Source: UBA5336 sp039818165
GTDB lineage: Bacteria > Pseudomonadota > Alphaproteobacteria > Caulobacterales > Hyphomonadaceae
DNA length: 64,000 nucleotides
Assembly: GCA_039818165.1 (NCBI GenBank)
Contig: JBCBUL010000001.1
Span: 186,001-250,000 of the forward strand
Direction: 5' to 3'
Each line of letters opens with the position of its first letter. Position 1 is the stretch's first letter. A program made the translations under genes and the position numbers. The notes beneath the pieces were generated by a model. That model was not told where the DNA came from. It ran no database searches and saw only the letters and a list, made by a program, of their open reading frames with translations. Positions 24,091 through 32,682 of the stretch are shown one piece after another.

Positions 24091-25278
24091 CTAGTCCTCG
24101 AAGACGATTTCCGGCGCGGGCTTCGTCTTTAGAGCGTCCAGGGCCAGGGCGGTTTCGCGGGCGAGACCATGAAACAGGGCACCGGCCTTTTCGTCCGCAA
24201 GAGCCGATGGCGTACCCGTATCACCGCCTTCGCGAATGGTCTGGAGCATTGGGATTTGCGCCAGCAGCGGCAGGCCCAGCGCGCCCGCCATACGTTCCCC
24301 GCCGCCTTCGCCCATGAGATAATGACGCGCGCCTGTGGGGTCTTCGAACCAACTCATCGTTTCCACAATGCCGAGCACTGGAACGTGGGTCTTCGCAAAC
24401 ATCGCAGCGCCCCGCCGTACATCGGCAAGGGCGACGTCCTGGGGCGTTGTCACAATCAGTGCCGCGTCGACCGGCACGCGCTGGGCCAGGGCCAGTTGCG
24501 CGTCGCCTGTGCCGGGTGGAGTGTCGATGATCAAAAGGTCAAGCGGATCGCCGGGCGCACCCCAGGCGGCTTCTCGTAACATCTGGTCTATGGCGGACAT
24601 GACGATCGGGCCGCGCCAGATCATCGGGGCATCGGGGTCTGACAAATACCCGATGGACAGGGTCTGCAGCCCATGGGCCAGGACGGGGTCCAGTTTGCCG
24701 TCCGAGGTCGTGGCGGGCTGAGCGTCCACCGTGCCCAGCATGGTGGGAATAGACGGGCCATAAATGTCTGCGTCCAGAAGGCCGACCTTCATGCCGACTT
24801 TGGCAAGTGCCGCCGCAAGATTGACCGAAACCGTGGACTTTCCGACGCCGCCCTTGGCACTGGCGACCACAAGAATGCGCGCCGCACCCGGCACGGGCGC
24901 CACGGCGGTGGGTGCCGGGCCAGCATTTCCCTGTTGCAGCGCTTCATCAGAGAGGCGCGCACCCTTGCGGACCCGGCGCGGCGCAGGGCTGGGGGTGAGA
25001 TCGATCTTTGCCGCGTTGGGCGGGGGGGCGCCAGCAGAGCTCCGCTCGGATGTCAGGATGGCGTCGACATCCTGAATACCCTTGACCATCCGCACGGTGC
25101 TCTCAGCCTCGAGCCGAAGGGATTCAAAGCGCTCCATGTCATCGGGATCAGCTTCAATCACCAGGAGGGCGCGCCCTTCAGGTGTCACTGTTACGGTTTG
25201 CAACCAGTCCGGCGTGCCCAGCGCGGAGCGTATATCGGCCTCAAGACCCTGCGACGATTTCGGTTTTGGACGGAACAA
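24091..25278 (-). CDS. Mrp/ApbC-family iron-sulfur cluster carrier ATPase
   Basis: About 395 aa. An N-terminal MIP18/DUF59-like domain (residues 10-85) precedes a P-loop ATPase with deviant Walker A SAKGGVGKST, DADIYGPSIPTMLG, the DLLIIDTPPGTGDAQL switch and TTPQDVALADVRRGAAMF. Mrp proteins carry Fe-S clusters to apo-proteins. The usual C-terminal CxxC between these motifs is not obvious; that region reads ETMSWFEDP, so cluster binding may differ. The start is uncertain: TTG 25278 (MFRPKPKSS) follows AGAAGG, while the frame stays open upstream into the hflK promoter region. Divergent from hflK by about 100 bp. Confidence 0.88.
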   Translation of the reverse strand: MFRPKPKSSQGLEADIRSALGTPDWLQTVTVTPEGRALLVIEADPDDMERFESLRLEAESTVRMVKGIQDVDAILTSERSSAGAPPPNAAKIDLTPSPAPRRVRKGARLSDEALQQGNAGPAPTAVAPVPGAARILVVASAKGGVGKSTVSVNLAAALAKVGMKVGLLDADIYGPSIPTMLGTVDAQPATTSDGKLDPVLAHGLQTLSIGYLSDPDAPMIWRGPIVMSAIDQMLREAAWGAPGDPLDLLIIDTPPGTGDAQLALAQRVPVDAALIVTTPQDVALADVRRGAAMFAKTHVPVLGIVETMSWFEDPTGARHYLMGEGGGERMAGALGLPLLAQIPMLQTIREGGDTGTPSALADEKAGALFHGLARETALALDALKTKPAPEIVFED

Positions 25279-25377
25279 GCGGTGCAGGCCTTCTTGATAG
25301 ACGATAACAGATGGACCACATATCGGTGATGTTGGGAAAAACCCAAGACACAAGTTTCTGTAAGGAGATGGCCATAG

Positions 25378-26517
25378 ATGCCCTGGAAGGATGAGAGCGG
25401 CGGGGATCGCCCCCACGCTGCAGGAGGCCCTTGGGGGTCTGGCGGATCAGGCGGAAACAATAATGGTGGCTCACCCTGGAACCGTCCTGGCGGCGGTGGT
25501 GGCGGTGGCCAGGGCGGCGGCGGTGGCGGCCCTGACATTGAAGAGCAGATGCGCCGTATGCAGGAGCGGTTCCGCCGCGGCGTAGGCGGACGCGGGCGCG
25601 GCAATGGCGGCGGTGCTGGTCGTGGGTTTGGTCCCTTTGGCTTCATCGTCATCGCAATCGTTGCCTTGATTGCTTGGCTTTCGACGGGCGTCGTTGTGGT
25701 CGATGCGGGTCAGCAGGCTTCGGTCTTCCGCTTCGGCAATTGGCAGACCAATCTGGCTCCCGGCATCCACGTGCACTTGCCAACACCCATTGAGACCCAT
25801 GAACTGGTGAATGTCGAAGAGCAGCGCCAAAGCTCGATCGGCCAGAGTCTCGACGAGAGCCTCATGATCACCGAGGACGAAAACATCGTCGACATTCAGT
25901 TCTCCGTGTTCTGGAAAGTGAAAACCGACGCGCCCGAAGACTTCATTCTGAACGTCAAAGAGCCCGCAATGGCGGTCGAGATGGTTGCAGAATCAGTGAT
26001 GCGCGAAGTGGTTGGCAAATCGACCCGCCAGGACGTGATCACGACCGAGCGGGACCGGGTTGAGAACGACGTTGAAACCCAGGTCCAGGCACTCCTCGAC
26101 CAGTACAATGCAGGCATCGAAGTCATCGATGTCCAGTTGGCGAAATCGGACGTGCCCGAGCGTGTTGTGGAAGCCTTCAATGACGTGAACCTCGCCCAGC
26201 AGGACGCCGAGCGAAACGTCAACGAGGCAACCCGCGACGCCAACCAGGTGGTTCCGCGGGCCCGCGGTGAGGCGTCTCGTCTGGTACAGGAAGCTGAAGG
26301 CTACCGCGACCAGGTGATCGCCGACGCTTCGGGTGAAGCGGCGCGCTTTCTTTCGATCTACAACGAGTACCGCCAAGCCCCGCAGGTGACGCGCGAGCGG
26401 ATGTATCTGGAGACCATGGAAAAAGTGCTCGGCAATGCTGAAAAAACCATTCTGGATTCAGACAGCGGCGCGGTGCCCTACTTGCCGCTGGCGCCCCAGT
26501 CTGGTGGCGGTCGCTAG
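25378..26517 (+). CDS. hflK: FtsH protease modulator HflK
   Basis: 379 aa membrane protein that with HflC encloses and modulates the FtsH protease. The cytosolic N-terminus (1-80) is extremely Gly/Asn/Arg-rich, including a long glycine run at about 38-50. A transmembrane helix (about 84-105) is followed by a band-7/SPFH domain (about 105-300: VVDAGQQASVFRFG, then DENIVDIQFSVFWKV) and a coiled-coil C-terminus (NEATRDANQVVPRARGEASR). Start ATG at 25378 after AAGGAG. First gene of hflK-hflC-DUF2065-degP. Confidence 0.94.
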   Translation: MPWKDESGGDRPHAAGGPWGSGGSGGNNNGGSPWNRPGGGGGGGQGGGGGGPDIEEQMRRMQERFRRGVGGRGRGNGGGAGRGFGPFGFIVIAIVALIAWLSTGVVVVDAGQQASVFRFGNWQTNLAPGIHVHLPTPIETHELVNVEEQRQSSIGQSLDESLMITEDENIVDIQFSVFWKVKTDAPEDFILNVKEPAMAVEMVAESVMREVVGKSTRQDVITTERDRVENDVETQVQALLDQYNAGIEVIDVQLAKSDVPERVVEAFNDVNLAQQDAERNVNEATRDANQVVPRARGEASRLVQEAEGYRDQVIADASGEAARFLSIYNEYRQAPQVTRERMYLETMEKVLGNAEKTILDSDSGAVPYLPLAPQSGGGR

Positions 26518-26529
26518 GAGGATATGACA

Positions 26530-27420
26530 ATGAGAGCTTTTACAATCATTCTCGCATTCCTCGTCGTGATCGGCGCGGTTGTCGCAGCAAACTCCTTCTA
26601 CACCGTGCGCCAGGACCAGCAGGCCGTTGTCCTGCAGTTTGGTGACCTTGTTGACGTTCGCAACGAGCCCGGCACGGATGAAGCAGGCCTCTACTTCAAG
26701 ATGCCGCTTCTGCAGCAGGTCACACTGCTCGACCGTAAGAATATCGGCCTCGATATTCCAAACATCGAAGTGCTTGCATCGGACCAGCGCCGCCTGACCG
26801 TGGACGCTTTTGTGCGCTGGCGGATCAAGGATCCACTCCTGTTCTACCAACGTTTGCGCACCGAGGCCGCGGCCGCTGCACAGCTTAACCGCTTCACTGA
26901 ATCCTCGATCCGGGAAGCACTTGGTGATGTGCCCGTGCCTGAGATCGTTTCCGGGCAACGCGTGGTGCTCATGAACAGGATCCGCGACAGTGTGAACTCC
27001 AACCTGGAAGGCACCGGCATCGACATTATCGACGTACGGATCCGTCAGGCAGACCTGCCAGCGGAAATCGCTGAAGGTGTGTATGAGCGGATGCGGACGG
27101 ACCGTCTTCAGGAAGCGGAACGTATCCGAGCCGAAGGTGAAGAACGCGCCCGCCTCATTCGCGCCACCGGCGCCCGGGAGGCGACCGTGATCGTTGCCCA
27201 GGCCCGCGAGCAGTCAGAGATCATCCGCGGTGAGGGCGATGCCCGGCGTAACGAGATCTACGCCGATGCCTACAATCAGGACCCGGAGTTCTTCCGGTTC
27301 TATCGCTCCCTCATCGCCTGTGAACGCTCTATTCAGGCTGGTACGAAACTGATCGTCGACCCCAACAATCTCGGCGTATGCGATATTTTCTCGACTGAAG
27401 CCTCTCGCACAGGCCGCTAG
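26530..27420 (+). CDS. hflC: FtsH protease modulator HflC
   Basis: 296 aa, SPFH partner of HflK. N-terminal transmembrane anchor (about 3-22), VRQDQQAVVLQFGD, then the SPFH core with IEVLASDQRRLTVDAFVRWRI and a helical C-terminus containing AEGEERARLIRATGAREATV. AGGAGG at 26516-26521 is eight bases before ATG 26530 and only two before the in-frame ATG 26524, so 26530 is the better start. Follows hflK by 12 bp. Confidence 0.94.
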   Translation: MRAFTIILAFLVVIGAVVAANSFYTVRQDQQAVVLQFGDLVDVRNEPGTDEAGLYFKMPLLQQVTLLDRKNIGLDIPNIEVLASDQRRLTVDAFVRWRIKDPLLFYQRLRTEAAAAAQLNRFTESSIREALGDVPVPEIVSGQRVVLMNRIRDSVNSNLEGTGIDIIDVRIRQADLPAEIAEGVYERMRTDRLQEAERIRAEGEERARLIRATGAREATVIVAQAREQSEIIRGEGDARRNEIYADAYNQDPEFFRFYRSLIACERSIQAGTKLIVDPNNLGVCDIFSTEASRTGR

Positions 27421-27437
27421 ACAGTCGTTGCACTAAC

Positions 27438-27468
27438 AGCGCCCCCCGGACCTGATTCGGGGGGCGCT
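27438..27468 (+). terminator. Strong inverted repeat after hflC
   Basis: AGCGCCCCCC (27438-27447) pairs perfectly with GGGGGGCGCT (27459-27468). Only weak T content follows, so it may be a partial terminator or mRNA-stabilising hairpin separating hflKC from the DUF2065/degP genes. Confidence 0.6.
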
Positions 27469-27491
27469 ACCTTTGAGATGGGAGACGCGCC

Positions 27492-27704
27492 ATGCTCGCC
27501 GATGCACCGGGTTGGCCGCTCTTTCTGGCCGCATTTGGTCTCTGGTTTCTGATCGAGGGCATGGCCTACGCCCTGGCTCCCGATGCGATGAAACGCTTTT
27601 TGGAGTGGGCATCTCGACTGGGTGTGGCTGATATTCGGTCATCTGGAATCTGGACGGCCGTTTTGGGCGCAATCTTCCTCTATGGCGCCCTGCGCCTGCT
27701 GTGA
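27492..27704 (+). CDS. DUF2065 family small membrane protein
   Basis: 70 aa, two transmembrane helices (about 8-28 and 49-68) around FLEWASRLGVADIRSSG, the DUF2065 pattern. The family is regularly found next to hflC in proteobacteria, which supports the call. Function is unknown; a link to HflKC-FtsH membrane quality control is suggested by context only. Start ATG 27492 after GGGAGA. Confidence 0.85.
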   Translation: MLADAPGWPLFLAAFGLWFLIEGMAYALAPDAMKRFLEWASRLGVADIRSSGIWTAVLGAIFLYGALRLL

Positions 27705-27786
27705 GCCATTGCCCCCTGACCCAGAAGCGCCATAGTTTTAAGCGTAATGGATCTCGATTTGATCGGTGAAAGGAAGATCTGAGCCC

Positions 27787-29238
27787 ATGGTGCGTTTTGC
27801 CAAGATCGCCTGCCTGGCGGCGTGTGTTGCCGCTGTTCCGATGTCGGGCCTGGCCCAATCCCTGAGCAACGCCGCTGACGCGGTGGACATGTCCGATGCG
27901 CCGGAAAGCTTTTCCGACCTCGCCAAACGGCTCATGCCCGCTGTGGTGAACATCACCACGACACAAACAGTGGCGCCTGCGGGCCTGCCGGAGTTCGAGG
28001 AAGGCTCTCCACTTGAGCGTTTCAACGAGTTTTTCGGACGCGATGAGGACGGGTTTCGCCAAGAAGGCTCCCTTGGGTCAGGGTTTGTCATTTCCGCCGA
28101 TGGCCTTGTGATCACCAACAATCATGTCATCGAAAACGCGGACGAAATCACCTGTGTTTTCTCCGATGGCCGCGAGATTCGCGCTGAACTGGTCGGAACT
28201 GACCCGGAAACAGATGTCGCTGTTTTGAAGCTACAGACCGCTGAAAGCATGCCATTCGTCGACCTGGCCGACAGCGATGCCGCGGAAGTCGGGGACTGGG
28301 TGATGGCCATCGGCAACCCGTTTGGCTTCGGGGGCTCTGTGTCTGCAGGCATTATTTCGGCCCAAAACCGCGACACGGGCGGGCGATATGACGATTTCAT
28401 CCAGACCGACGCCGCCATTAACCGGGGCAATTCCGGCGGACCCCTGTTTAACTTGGCCGGTGAAGTGGTTGGGGTGAACACCGCGATCATCTCGCCGACG
28501 GGCGGGTCGGTCGGGATCGGATTTGCAATCCCTGCAAACATGGTGAAACGGATCTCCGGCCAGTTGATCGAGTTCGGCGAACTGCGCCGGGGCTGGCTGG
28601 GCGTGTCCGTTCAGGGCATCGACGCTGATATCGCGCGCGCCTACGGCATAGACGGCGATGAAGGTGTTATCGTCATCCGCCTGGATGAGGAGGGCCCCGC
28701 TGCCGAAGCGGGTCTTCAGGTCGGCGACCTCATTCGCACGTTCAATGGCGAGACCGTTTCCGATGTTCGCGCGCTAACACGTATCGTGGCTGATGCGGGC
28801 GTGGAGACGACCGCAAGTCTTGAAATCGTACGCGACCGCCGGGCCCGCACAGTGGACGTCACCCTTGGAGAACTCGACCCCGGCCGCGAGGCCGAGACGC
28901 CAGAAGTTCTTCCGGAACTCGCCGTCACAGACAATGCGCTCGGCGTTGAATTTGCTCCACTCGATGACGATACACGGCGTCGCTACGGCGTACCGAGCGA
29001 CATCAATGGAGTCGTCGTCAATGCTGTCAGCCCGCGAGGCGCCAGCTTTGGCAAACTCGAGAAAGGCGATGTGATTCTCGAGATGGGCTTTGATCCCGTA
29101 TCCACCGTTTCCGACGCGCTGGAGGAGATGGAAGACGCCGTCGCCCAACCCGAGACGCCGCTGCTGTTGCAAGTCTGGCGTGGCGGCCGGCGCGGCTACA
29201 AGGTGTTCTTCTCCATCCAGTTGGATGTCACGAGCTAG
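27787..29238 (+). CDS. degP: Do/DegP-family periplasmic serine protease-chaperone
   Basis: 483 aa: signal peptide (about 1-24, AQ cleavage site), trypsin-like domain with catalytic His113 (NNHVIENA), Asp143 (ETDVAVLKL) and Ser216 (RGNSGGPL), then two PDZ domains (about 290-370 and 395-480). Degrades misfolded envelope proteins. Start at ATG 27787 gives a proper signal peptide; the open frame to GTG 27766 adds seven codons. Its TAG shares CTAG with the stop of the convergent gene downstream. Grouping with hflKC suggests a quality-control cluster. Confidence 0.94.
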   Translation: MVRFAKIACLAACVAAVPMSGLAQSLSNAADAVDMSDAPESFSDLAKRLMPAVVNITTTQTVAPAGLPEFEEGSPLERFNEFFGRDEDGFRQEGSLGSGFVISADGLVITNNHVIENADEITCVFSDGREIRAELVGTDPETDVAVLKLQTAESMPFVDLADSDAAEVGDWVMAIGNPFGFGGSVSAGIISAQNRDTGGRYDDFIQTDAAINRGNSGGPLFNLAGEVVGVNTAIISPTGGSVGIGFAIPANMVKRISGQLIEFGELRRGWLGVSVQGIDADIARAYGIDGDEGVIVIRLDEEGPAAEAGLQVGDLIRTFNGETVSDVRALTRIVADAGVETTASLEIVRDRRARTVDVTLGELDPGREAETPEVLPELAVTDNALGVEFAPLDDDTRRRYGVPSDINGVVVNAVSPRGASFGKLEKGDVILEMGFDPVSTVSDALEEMEDAVAQPETPLLLQVWRGGRRGYKVFFSIQLDVTS

Positions 29239-29846
29239 AACAAACCCTTTGAGACGATCGTTTCGGGTTGTCGCGGATAATCCAGCTCGAGGCGGGGTGA
29301 GGGATAGCGATCTCCGGGGCCGGCAGGGTCAAAACGGCGGGTCAGTGTAAAAAACGGTGTCATCGGCTCGCGGCGATACCCTTGGGGGTCAAACGCCACC
29401 CAGGCTGCGCACCAAAGCGCCGTTTCATCGTCGACTTGCAGAGGAGTATCGACCGGGCCTTCTGCTGCAATCCTCGGAAGCTGAATTTCGAGGTCCAGAC
29501 TCGTGACCGTGCCCGGCTCAACGATGATGGGCGAAATCTCGGTCACAAAGACCTCAGCTTCAACCGGTTCGCAGCTTTCCAGCGACGAGGAGCGAACGAT
29601 ATCGATTTCTGAGACCACGACAGGCCGGGTCCCCCGGTTGGACAGGATGACCGTTGCCGTTGGAAAGTAGCGATAGGCGACGTTCTGTACGCCGTTACTG
29701 CTGCCGCCGCCCGATTGCACTTGAACGCTGACCTTGGCCACAGCCGCGGAGACTGTGTAGCGCGCGTCAAAGAAGGTGAGGTATGTCGTAAACGTGGAGA
29801 GGATGACGGCAAATGCCGACATGGCTGTTGAGCTAAGTCCCCGCAT
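29235..29846 (-). CDS. Membrane-anchored hypothetical protein
   Basis: 203 aa. A single N-terminal helix (about 8-27) and a beta-rich extracytoplasmic domain containing YFPTATVILSNRGTRPVVVSE, then VTEISPIIVEPGTVTSLDLEI. This is reminiscent of immunoglobulin-like beta-sandwich proteins with unknown role. Start chosen at ATG 29846, which has AAGGA eight bases upstream; longer frames run toward the tRNA. Convergent with degP and sharing its stop-codon bases. Confidence 0.65.
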   Translation of the reverse strand: MRGLSSTAMSAFAVILSTFTTYLTFFDARYTVSAAVAKVSVQVQSGGGSSNGVQNVAYRYFPTATVILSNRGTRPVVVSEIDIVRSSSLESCEPVEAEVFVTEISPIIVEPGTVTSLDLEIQLPRIAAEGPVDTPLQVDDETALWCAAWVAFDPQGYRREPMTPFFTLTRRFDPAGPGDRYPSPRLELDYPRQPETIVSKGLF

Positions 29847-29945
29847 GGCTGTGTTCCTTATGACCGTCATAAGTGGCCCCCGCCAAGCTTCAATTGACCG
29901 TTCCATCGCTCGCCTATCAAGTGAATTATTTTCGTACACCCAGCG

Positions 29946-30022
29946 TGGCGTCCCCGGCAGGATTCCAACCTGCGACCTACCGCTTAGGAGGCGGTTGCTC
30001 TATGCAGCTGAGCTACGGAGAC
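29946..30022 (-). tRNA. tRNA-Arg (anticodon CCT)
   Basis: 77 bases including encoded CCA. Acceptor GTCTCCG pairs with CGGGGAC, the D-arm contains TAGCTCAGCTGCATAGAGC, the anticodon stem ACCGC/GCGGT frames loop CTCCTAA, and the T-arm carries GGTTGGAATCC. The T-loop reads TGGAATC instead of the usual TTCGAATC, a minor oddity. Reads AGG codons. No integrase or attachment-site repeat is visible beside it. Confidence 0.93.
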
Positions 30023-30126
30023 GGCGCAGGACAGCCTTTAGCGCCATTTCGAGTGTGCGAAAACCGTCCTTAAGCCATGGCTTTGGGCTCGTGTCTCGCC
30101 TATGCCGGTTGGGTGGGAGACGCGGT

Positions 30127-30915
30127 TTGAAATTCTGGGTGGTCATCCGGCTAATGGTGTTTGGCGCGCTTCTGGCTGCTTGCACACGATCGACGGGGCT
30201 AGAGGACTTCCAGGAAGGAGAGACAGGCCGTGTCGTGCGCGTGATCGACGGTGACGCCCTTGTCCTGGACACGGGCCAATCGGTGCGACTGGTCGGCATT
30301 GAGGCTCCGGCGTTCGGGCGCGATGGTCGCGCCGATCAACCCTTCGCTCAGGAATCTCAGAGGACGTTGGAGGACCTTGTCCTGGGTCGCCAGGTCCAGC
30401 TGCACTATGCGGGACTGACCCGTGACCGATATGACCGCGCCCTTGCCCACGTCGCCACGATAGACTGCCTTGGACCGCGATATTGGGTAAATCAGGAATT
30501 GGTCTCGCGCGGCGCTGTCAGGGTTCGCACCTATCCGGATACGGCGCGCGGCAGTGCCCCATTGTTTCAGGCCGAGCAAGACGCGCGCACGGCGGGCACG
30601 GGGCTCTGGGCCCTTTCGGCCTACCGCGTGGGTGATGCAAGAGATATCGACCCGGATGCGAGGGGCTTCACTGTACTGTTTGGTATCCTCGGACCGCGGG
30701 ATGCGCCCCCATTCGATGACACATCCTGCGCGCGGGACTTGCTCGGAAGCCGCCTCACACTCGTGGTGGAACGACCCGCCATGGCCGTGTGCGATCTTGA
30801 GCCGGGACTTCGCGTTGAGGTGCGCGGCTGGCACCGCAATGGGCGGATCAGCATCAACTCCGCAGAGAACGTCCAGGCCATGGGCGGGGTCGCCATGGCG
30901 GCTCAGTCTAGGTGA
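30127..30915 (+). CDS. Thermonuclease-family (SNase-like) lipoprotein
   Basis: About 262 aa. Lipobox LAAC (Cys19) after a hydrophobic signal. The staphylococcal-nuclease fold follows: VRVIDGDALVLDTG, RLVGIEAP (catalytic Arg), FAQESQRTLEDL (Glu) and RDRYDRALAHV (second Arg), so the active site looks intact. The C-terminal 90 residues form an additional OB-like domain (LRVEVRGWHRNGRISIN). TTG start at 30127 with GGGAGA six bases upstream; no ATG gives a signal sequence. Likely a surface or periplasmic nuclease. Overlaps convergently with the TadE-like gene by 8 bp. Confidence 0.82.
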   Translation: MKFWVVIRLMVFGALLAACTRSTGLEDFQEGETGRVVRVIDGDALVLDTGQSVRLVGIEAPAFGRDGRADQPFAQESQRTLEDLVLGRQVQLHYAGLTRDRYDRALAHVATIDCLGPRYWVNQELVSRGAVRVRTYPDTARGSAPLFQAEQDARTAGTGLWALSAYRVGDARDIDPDARGFTVLFGILGPRDAPPFDDTSCARDLLGSRLTLVVERPAMAVCDLEPGLRVEVRGWHRNGRISINSAENVQAMGGVAMAAQSR

Positions 30916-31483
30916 ATGGGATAATGTCGACCCGGCGCGGGCGCGCGTAGTAACTGTCGGTCATGGTCCTTGAAACGTCGAACAGGAAACCGGTGTTCGG
31001 GTCGTAGAGGCCCGTGATCGAGGAATAGTCGAATTCCACCTCGGTCAGGACAACCGAGCCACCTGTCGGAATGATGCCCGTTGGCACGGTCATGATGTTT
31101 CCGTTGGCGTGGGCTGTCCAATTGGAGGTCGACCGGCTCCACCCAACGACCGGAGTCACCCCGTCGGATGCGTACTGAATTGAGGTGACGCGGATACGGG
31201 TGTCGGTGAAATCGTTGGGCGCCATATTGATGACCGTGGAGTTGAACACATTGTTCATTTCCGTTGTGTCGATCGAGGGCAGCCTGGCGACCAGGTCGCC
31301 CACAGATGCGGCCGTAGACGTCACCTTCCGGTCGGTGATCAGCATGGTCGAGATTTCGATACAGCCGAAATAGAAGCAGACCAAAACCGGCGCGATGAGA
31401 GCAAACTCGACGGCAGACACGCCCTTTTTGTCCCGGCTCAGACGGCCGAGCATGCGGCGGGGGGACAGATTAGAAAGGTTCAT
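30908..31483 (-). CDS. TadE/TadF-like pilus pseudopilin (second copy)
   Basis: 191 aa. Basic N-terminus, then the TadE signature KKGVSAVEFALIAPVLVCFYFGCIE (about 20-44), where prepilin-type cleavage and the hydrophobic helix lie, and a long extracytoplasmic C-terminal domain of about 145 residues with few Cys. Start at 31483 overlaps the stop of the upstream TadE-like gene by 14 bp, so both are translated together. Part of the Flp pilus locus, transcribed away from flp. Confidence 0.85.
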   Translation of the reverse strand: MNLSNLSPRRMLGRLSRDKKGVSAVEFALIAPVLVCFYFGCIEISTMLITDRKVTSTAASVGDLVARLPSIDTTEMNNVFNSTVINMAPNDFTDTRIRVTSIQYASDGVTPVVGWSRSTSNWTAHANGNIMTVPTGIIPTGGSVVLTEVEFDYSSITGLYDPNTGFLFDVSRTMTDSYYARPRRVDIIPFT

Positions 31484-32042
31484 TGCGGAATGCCTGTGTG
31501 GAAATGAGAAGACGCTTGCCGTCCGGCAGGTTGGCCATAGAGCGCGAAATCACCGGCGTGATGAGGCCCCACTCATAGTAGACGTTGACGATCACGATAT
31601 CGTCGCGCCCACCCGCATCGAACCCGAAGCCGGATGTATCGAGGGAGTCGTCTGAGTTGCGGGGGATGACGTCCTGCACCGATGGGAAGCCAGTGCTGGA
31701 CGTTCGTACATCAATCGAAAGCGAGGTGCTGCAGCCAAACAGGTTCAGCATCCGATTGCAGATCTCGGTTTCGAAAGCGGTCTTCTGATCTGCAACCACC
31801 GCCGTGGAGGCCTGCAGCGTTCCGGTGCGGATGTCGCGCGCCGCCTCTCGGGCGCCATACTCAAGGATCGTCGATACGAGAAAGATCAGGCAGATTTCAA
31901 AAATGCCGACCAGTAACATGAAGAAGGGTCCAGCGACGAAGGCGAACTCCACAGCCGAAAGACCGCTATTGTCTTTGCCAAGGTCTCGCAGTGAGCGCCG
32001 CTGGGCGGCCCGGGCGCGCACGCGTTGGAGAAGAGATTTCAT
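31470..32042 (-). CDS. TadE-like pilus pseudopilin (first copy)
   Basis: 190 aa with the motif NSGLSAVEFAFVAGPFFMLL (about 26-45) and EICLIFLVSTILEYGAREAARDIRTG, the conserved TadE helix and following GARxAAR pattern. The C-terminal domain has a pair of cysteines (EICNRMLNLFGC). ATG 32042 follows GGAG with six-base spacing; the in-frame ATG at 32054 lacks one. Expected substrate of the CpaA-type peptidase. Divergent from flp across a 311-bp spacer. Confidence 0.85.
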   Translation of the reverse strand: MKSLLQRVRARAAQRRSLRDLGKDNSGLSAVEFAFVAGPFFMLLVGIFEICLIFLVSTILEYGAREAARDIRTGTLQASTAVVADQKTAFETEICNRMLNLFGCSTSLSIDVRTSSTGFPSVQDVIPRNSDDSLDTSGFGFDAGGRDDIVIVNVYYEWGLITPVISRSMANLPDGKRLLISTQAFRNEPF

Positions 32043-32353
32043 GGATGGCTCCACACCAGATGTTGGGTCGGGCCTAGCAAATCTCGTTTTCAGCTTCCCT
32101 ATTTGGCTGGTTCAGTTTTGAAGCAAATTCGATCTATCGGTGCACAACGTATACATAAAGACACCGGATCATGCGCCGTGGCCGATGGGCTGGAGCCGAA
32201 AATCCAGTGTAAACGAAATCTATGTTTTCGTTCAGGAATTTCCTTTTCCGTTTTACTTGGTCTTCATCGCGATGGTCTACAACCAGCCCTGTTCCGGGAA
32301 ACAAACCCGATAACTCGGGACGTTTGAAACCAAACGCATGATGGGAGTCTCCT
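32043..32353. other. Divergent regulatory spacer between TadE-like genes and flp
   Basis: 311 bp without a supported gene. It contains an inverted repeat AACGAAA (32212-32218) / TTTCGTT (32226-32232), a plausible operator, and the flp ribosome-binding site GGGAGT just before 32354. I could not assign -35/-10 elements, nor a full TTAA-N7-TTAA CtrA site. Confidence 0.5.
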
Positions 32354-32515
32354 ATGCAAAAGCTTGCTCGCTTCTTCAAAGATGAGTCCGGCGCAACCGC
32401 CATCGAATACGGCCTGATCGCAGCACTGATCGCTGTTGCAATCATCACGGCTGTTACTTCGCTCGGCACGAACGCTGGTAACACCTTCAACAGCATCGCC
32501 AACGAAATGGCCTAA
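32354..32515 (+). CDS. Flp-type major pilin
   Basis: 53 aa, the pilin of the tad system. After MQKLARFFKDESG comes ATAIEYGLIAALIAVAI: the Flp cleavage site G-A/T with the invariant Glu-Tyr pair, then a single hydrophobic helix. Small size and position just before cpaA match Caulobacter pilA. Assembled into adhesive pili after cleavage by CpaA. Followed by three hairpins, the last a strong terminator, consistent with much higher pilin than machinery expression. Confidence 0.93.
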   Translation: MQKLARFFKDESGATAIEYGLIAALIAVAIITAVTSLGTNAGNTFNSIANEMA

Positions 32516-32523
32516 GGCCAGGC

Positions 32524-32556
32524 GATCTTCTTGAAGATCCGCCTGCATCTGCAGGC
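32524..32556 (+). repeat. Two consecutive hairpins downstream of flp
   Basis: GATCTTC-TT-GAAGATC (32524-32539) and GCCTGC-ATCT-GCAGGC (32541-32556) directly follow the pilin stop and precede the terminator. They probably stabilise the abundant pilin mRNA (inference). Confidence 0.65.
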
Positions 32557-32564
32557 AAGGGAAT

Positions 32565-32592
32565 CCCGCCAGCTTCGAGCTGGCGGGTTTTT
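32565..32592 (+). terminator. Strong intrinsic terminator after flp
   Basis: CCCGCCAGCT (32565-32574) pairs with AGCTGGCGGG (32578-32587) around TCG and is followed by five T. Separates the pilin gene from cpaA. Confidence 0.93.
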
Positions 32593-32682
32593 CTGTGCGC
32601 GACTGTCACAATGATCTGATTGGTAAGGGTTCCTTCAAGCTTTGCGGTCAATTCTTCGCGCAAAGTTTAAAGGTGTTTCCAC

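Noticed and set aside
25490..25545. Glycine-codon-rich stretch in hflK as a tandem repeat or CRISPR-like array
   Set aside because: It is low-complexity coding sequence for the known Gly-rich HflK N-terminus, with no regular unit and spacer pattern.
29946..30022. tRNA-Arg as an integration site of a mobile element
   Set aside because: No integrase, no duplicated tRNA 3' end and no composition change were seen on either side.
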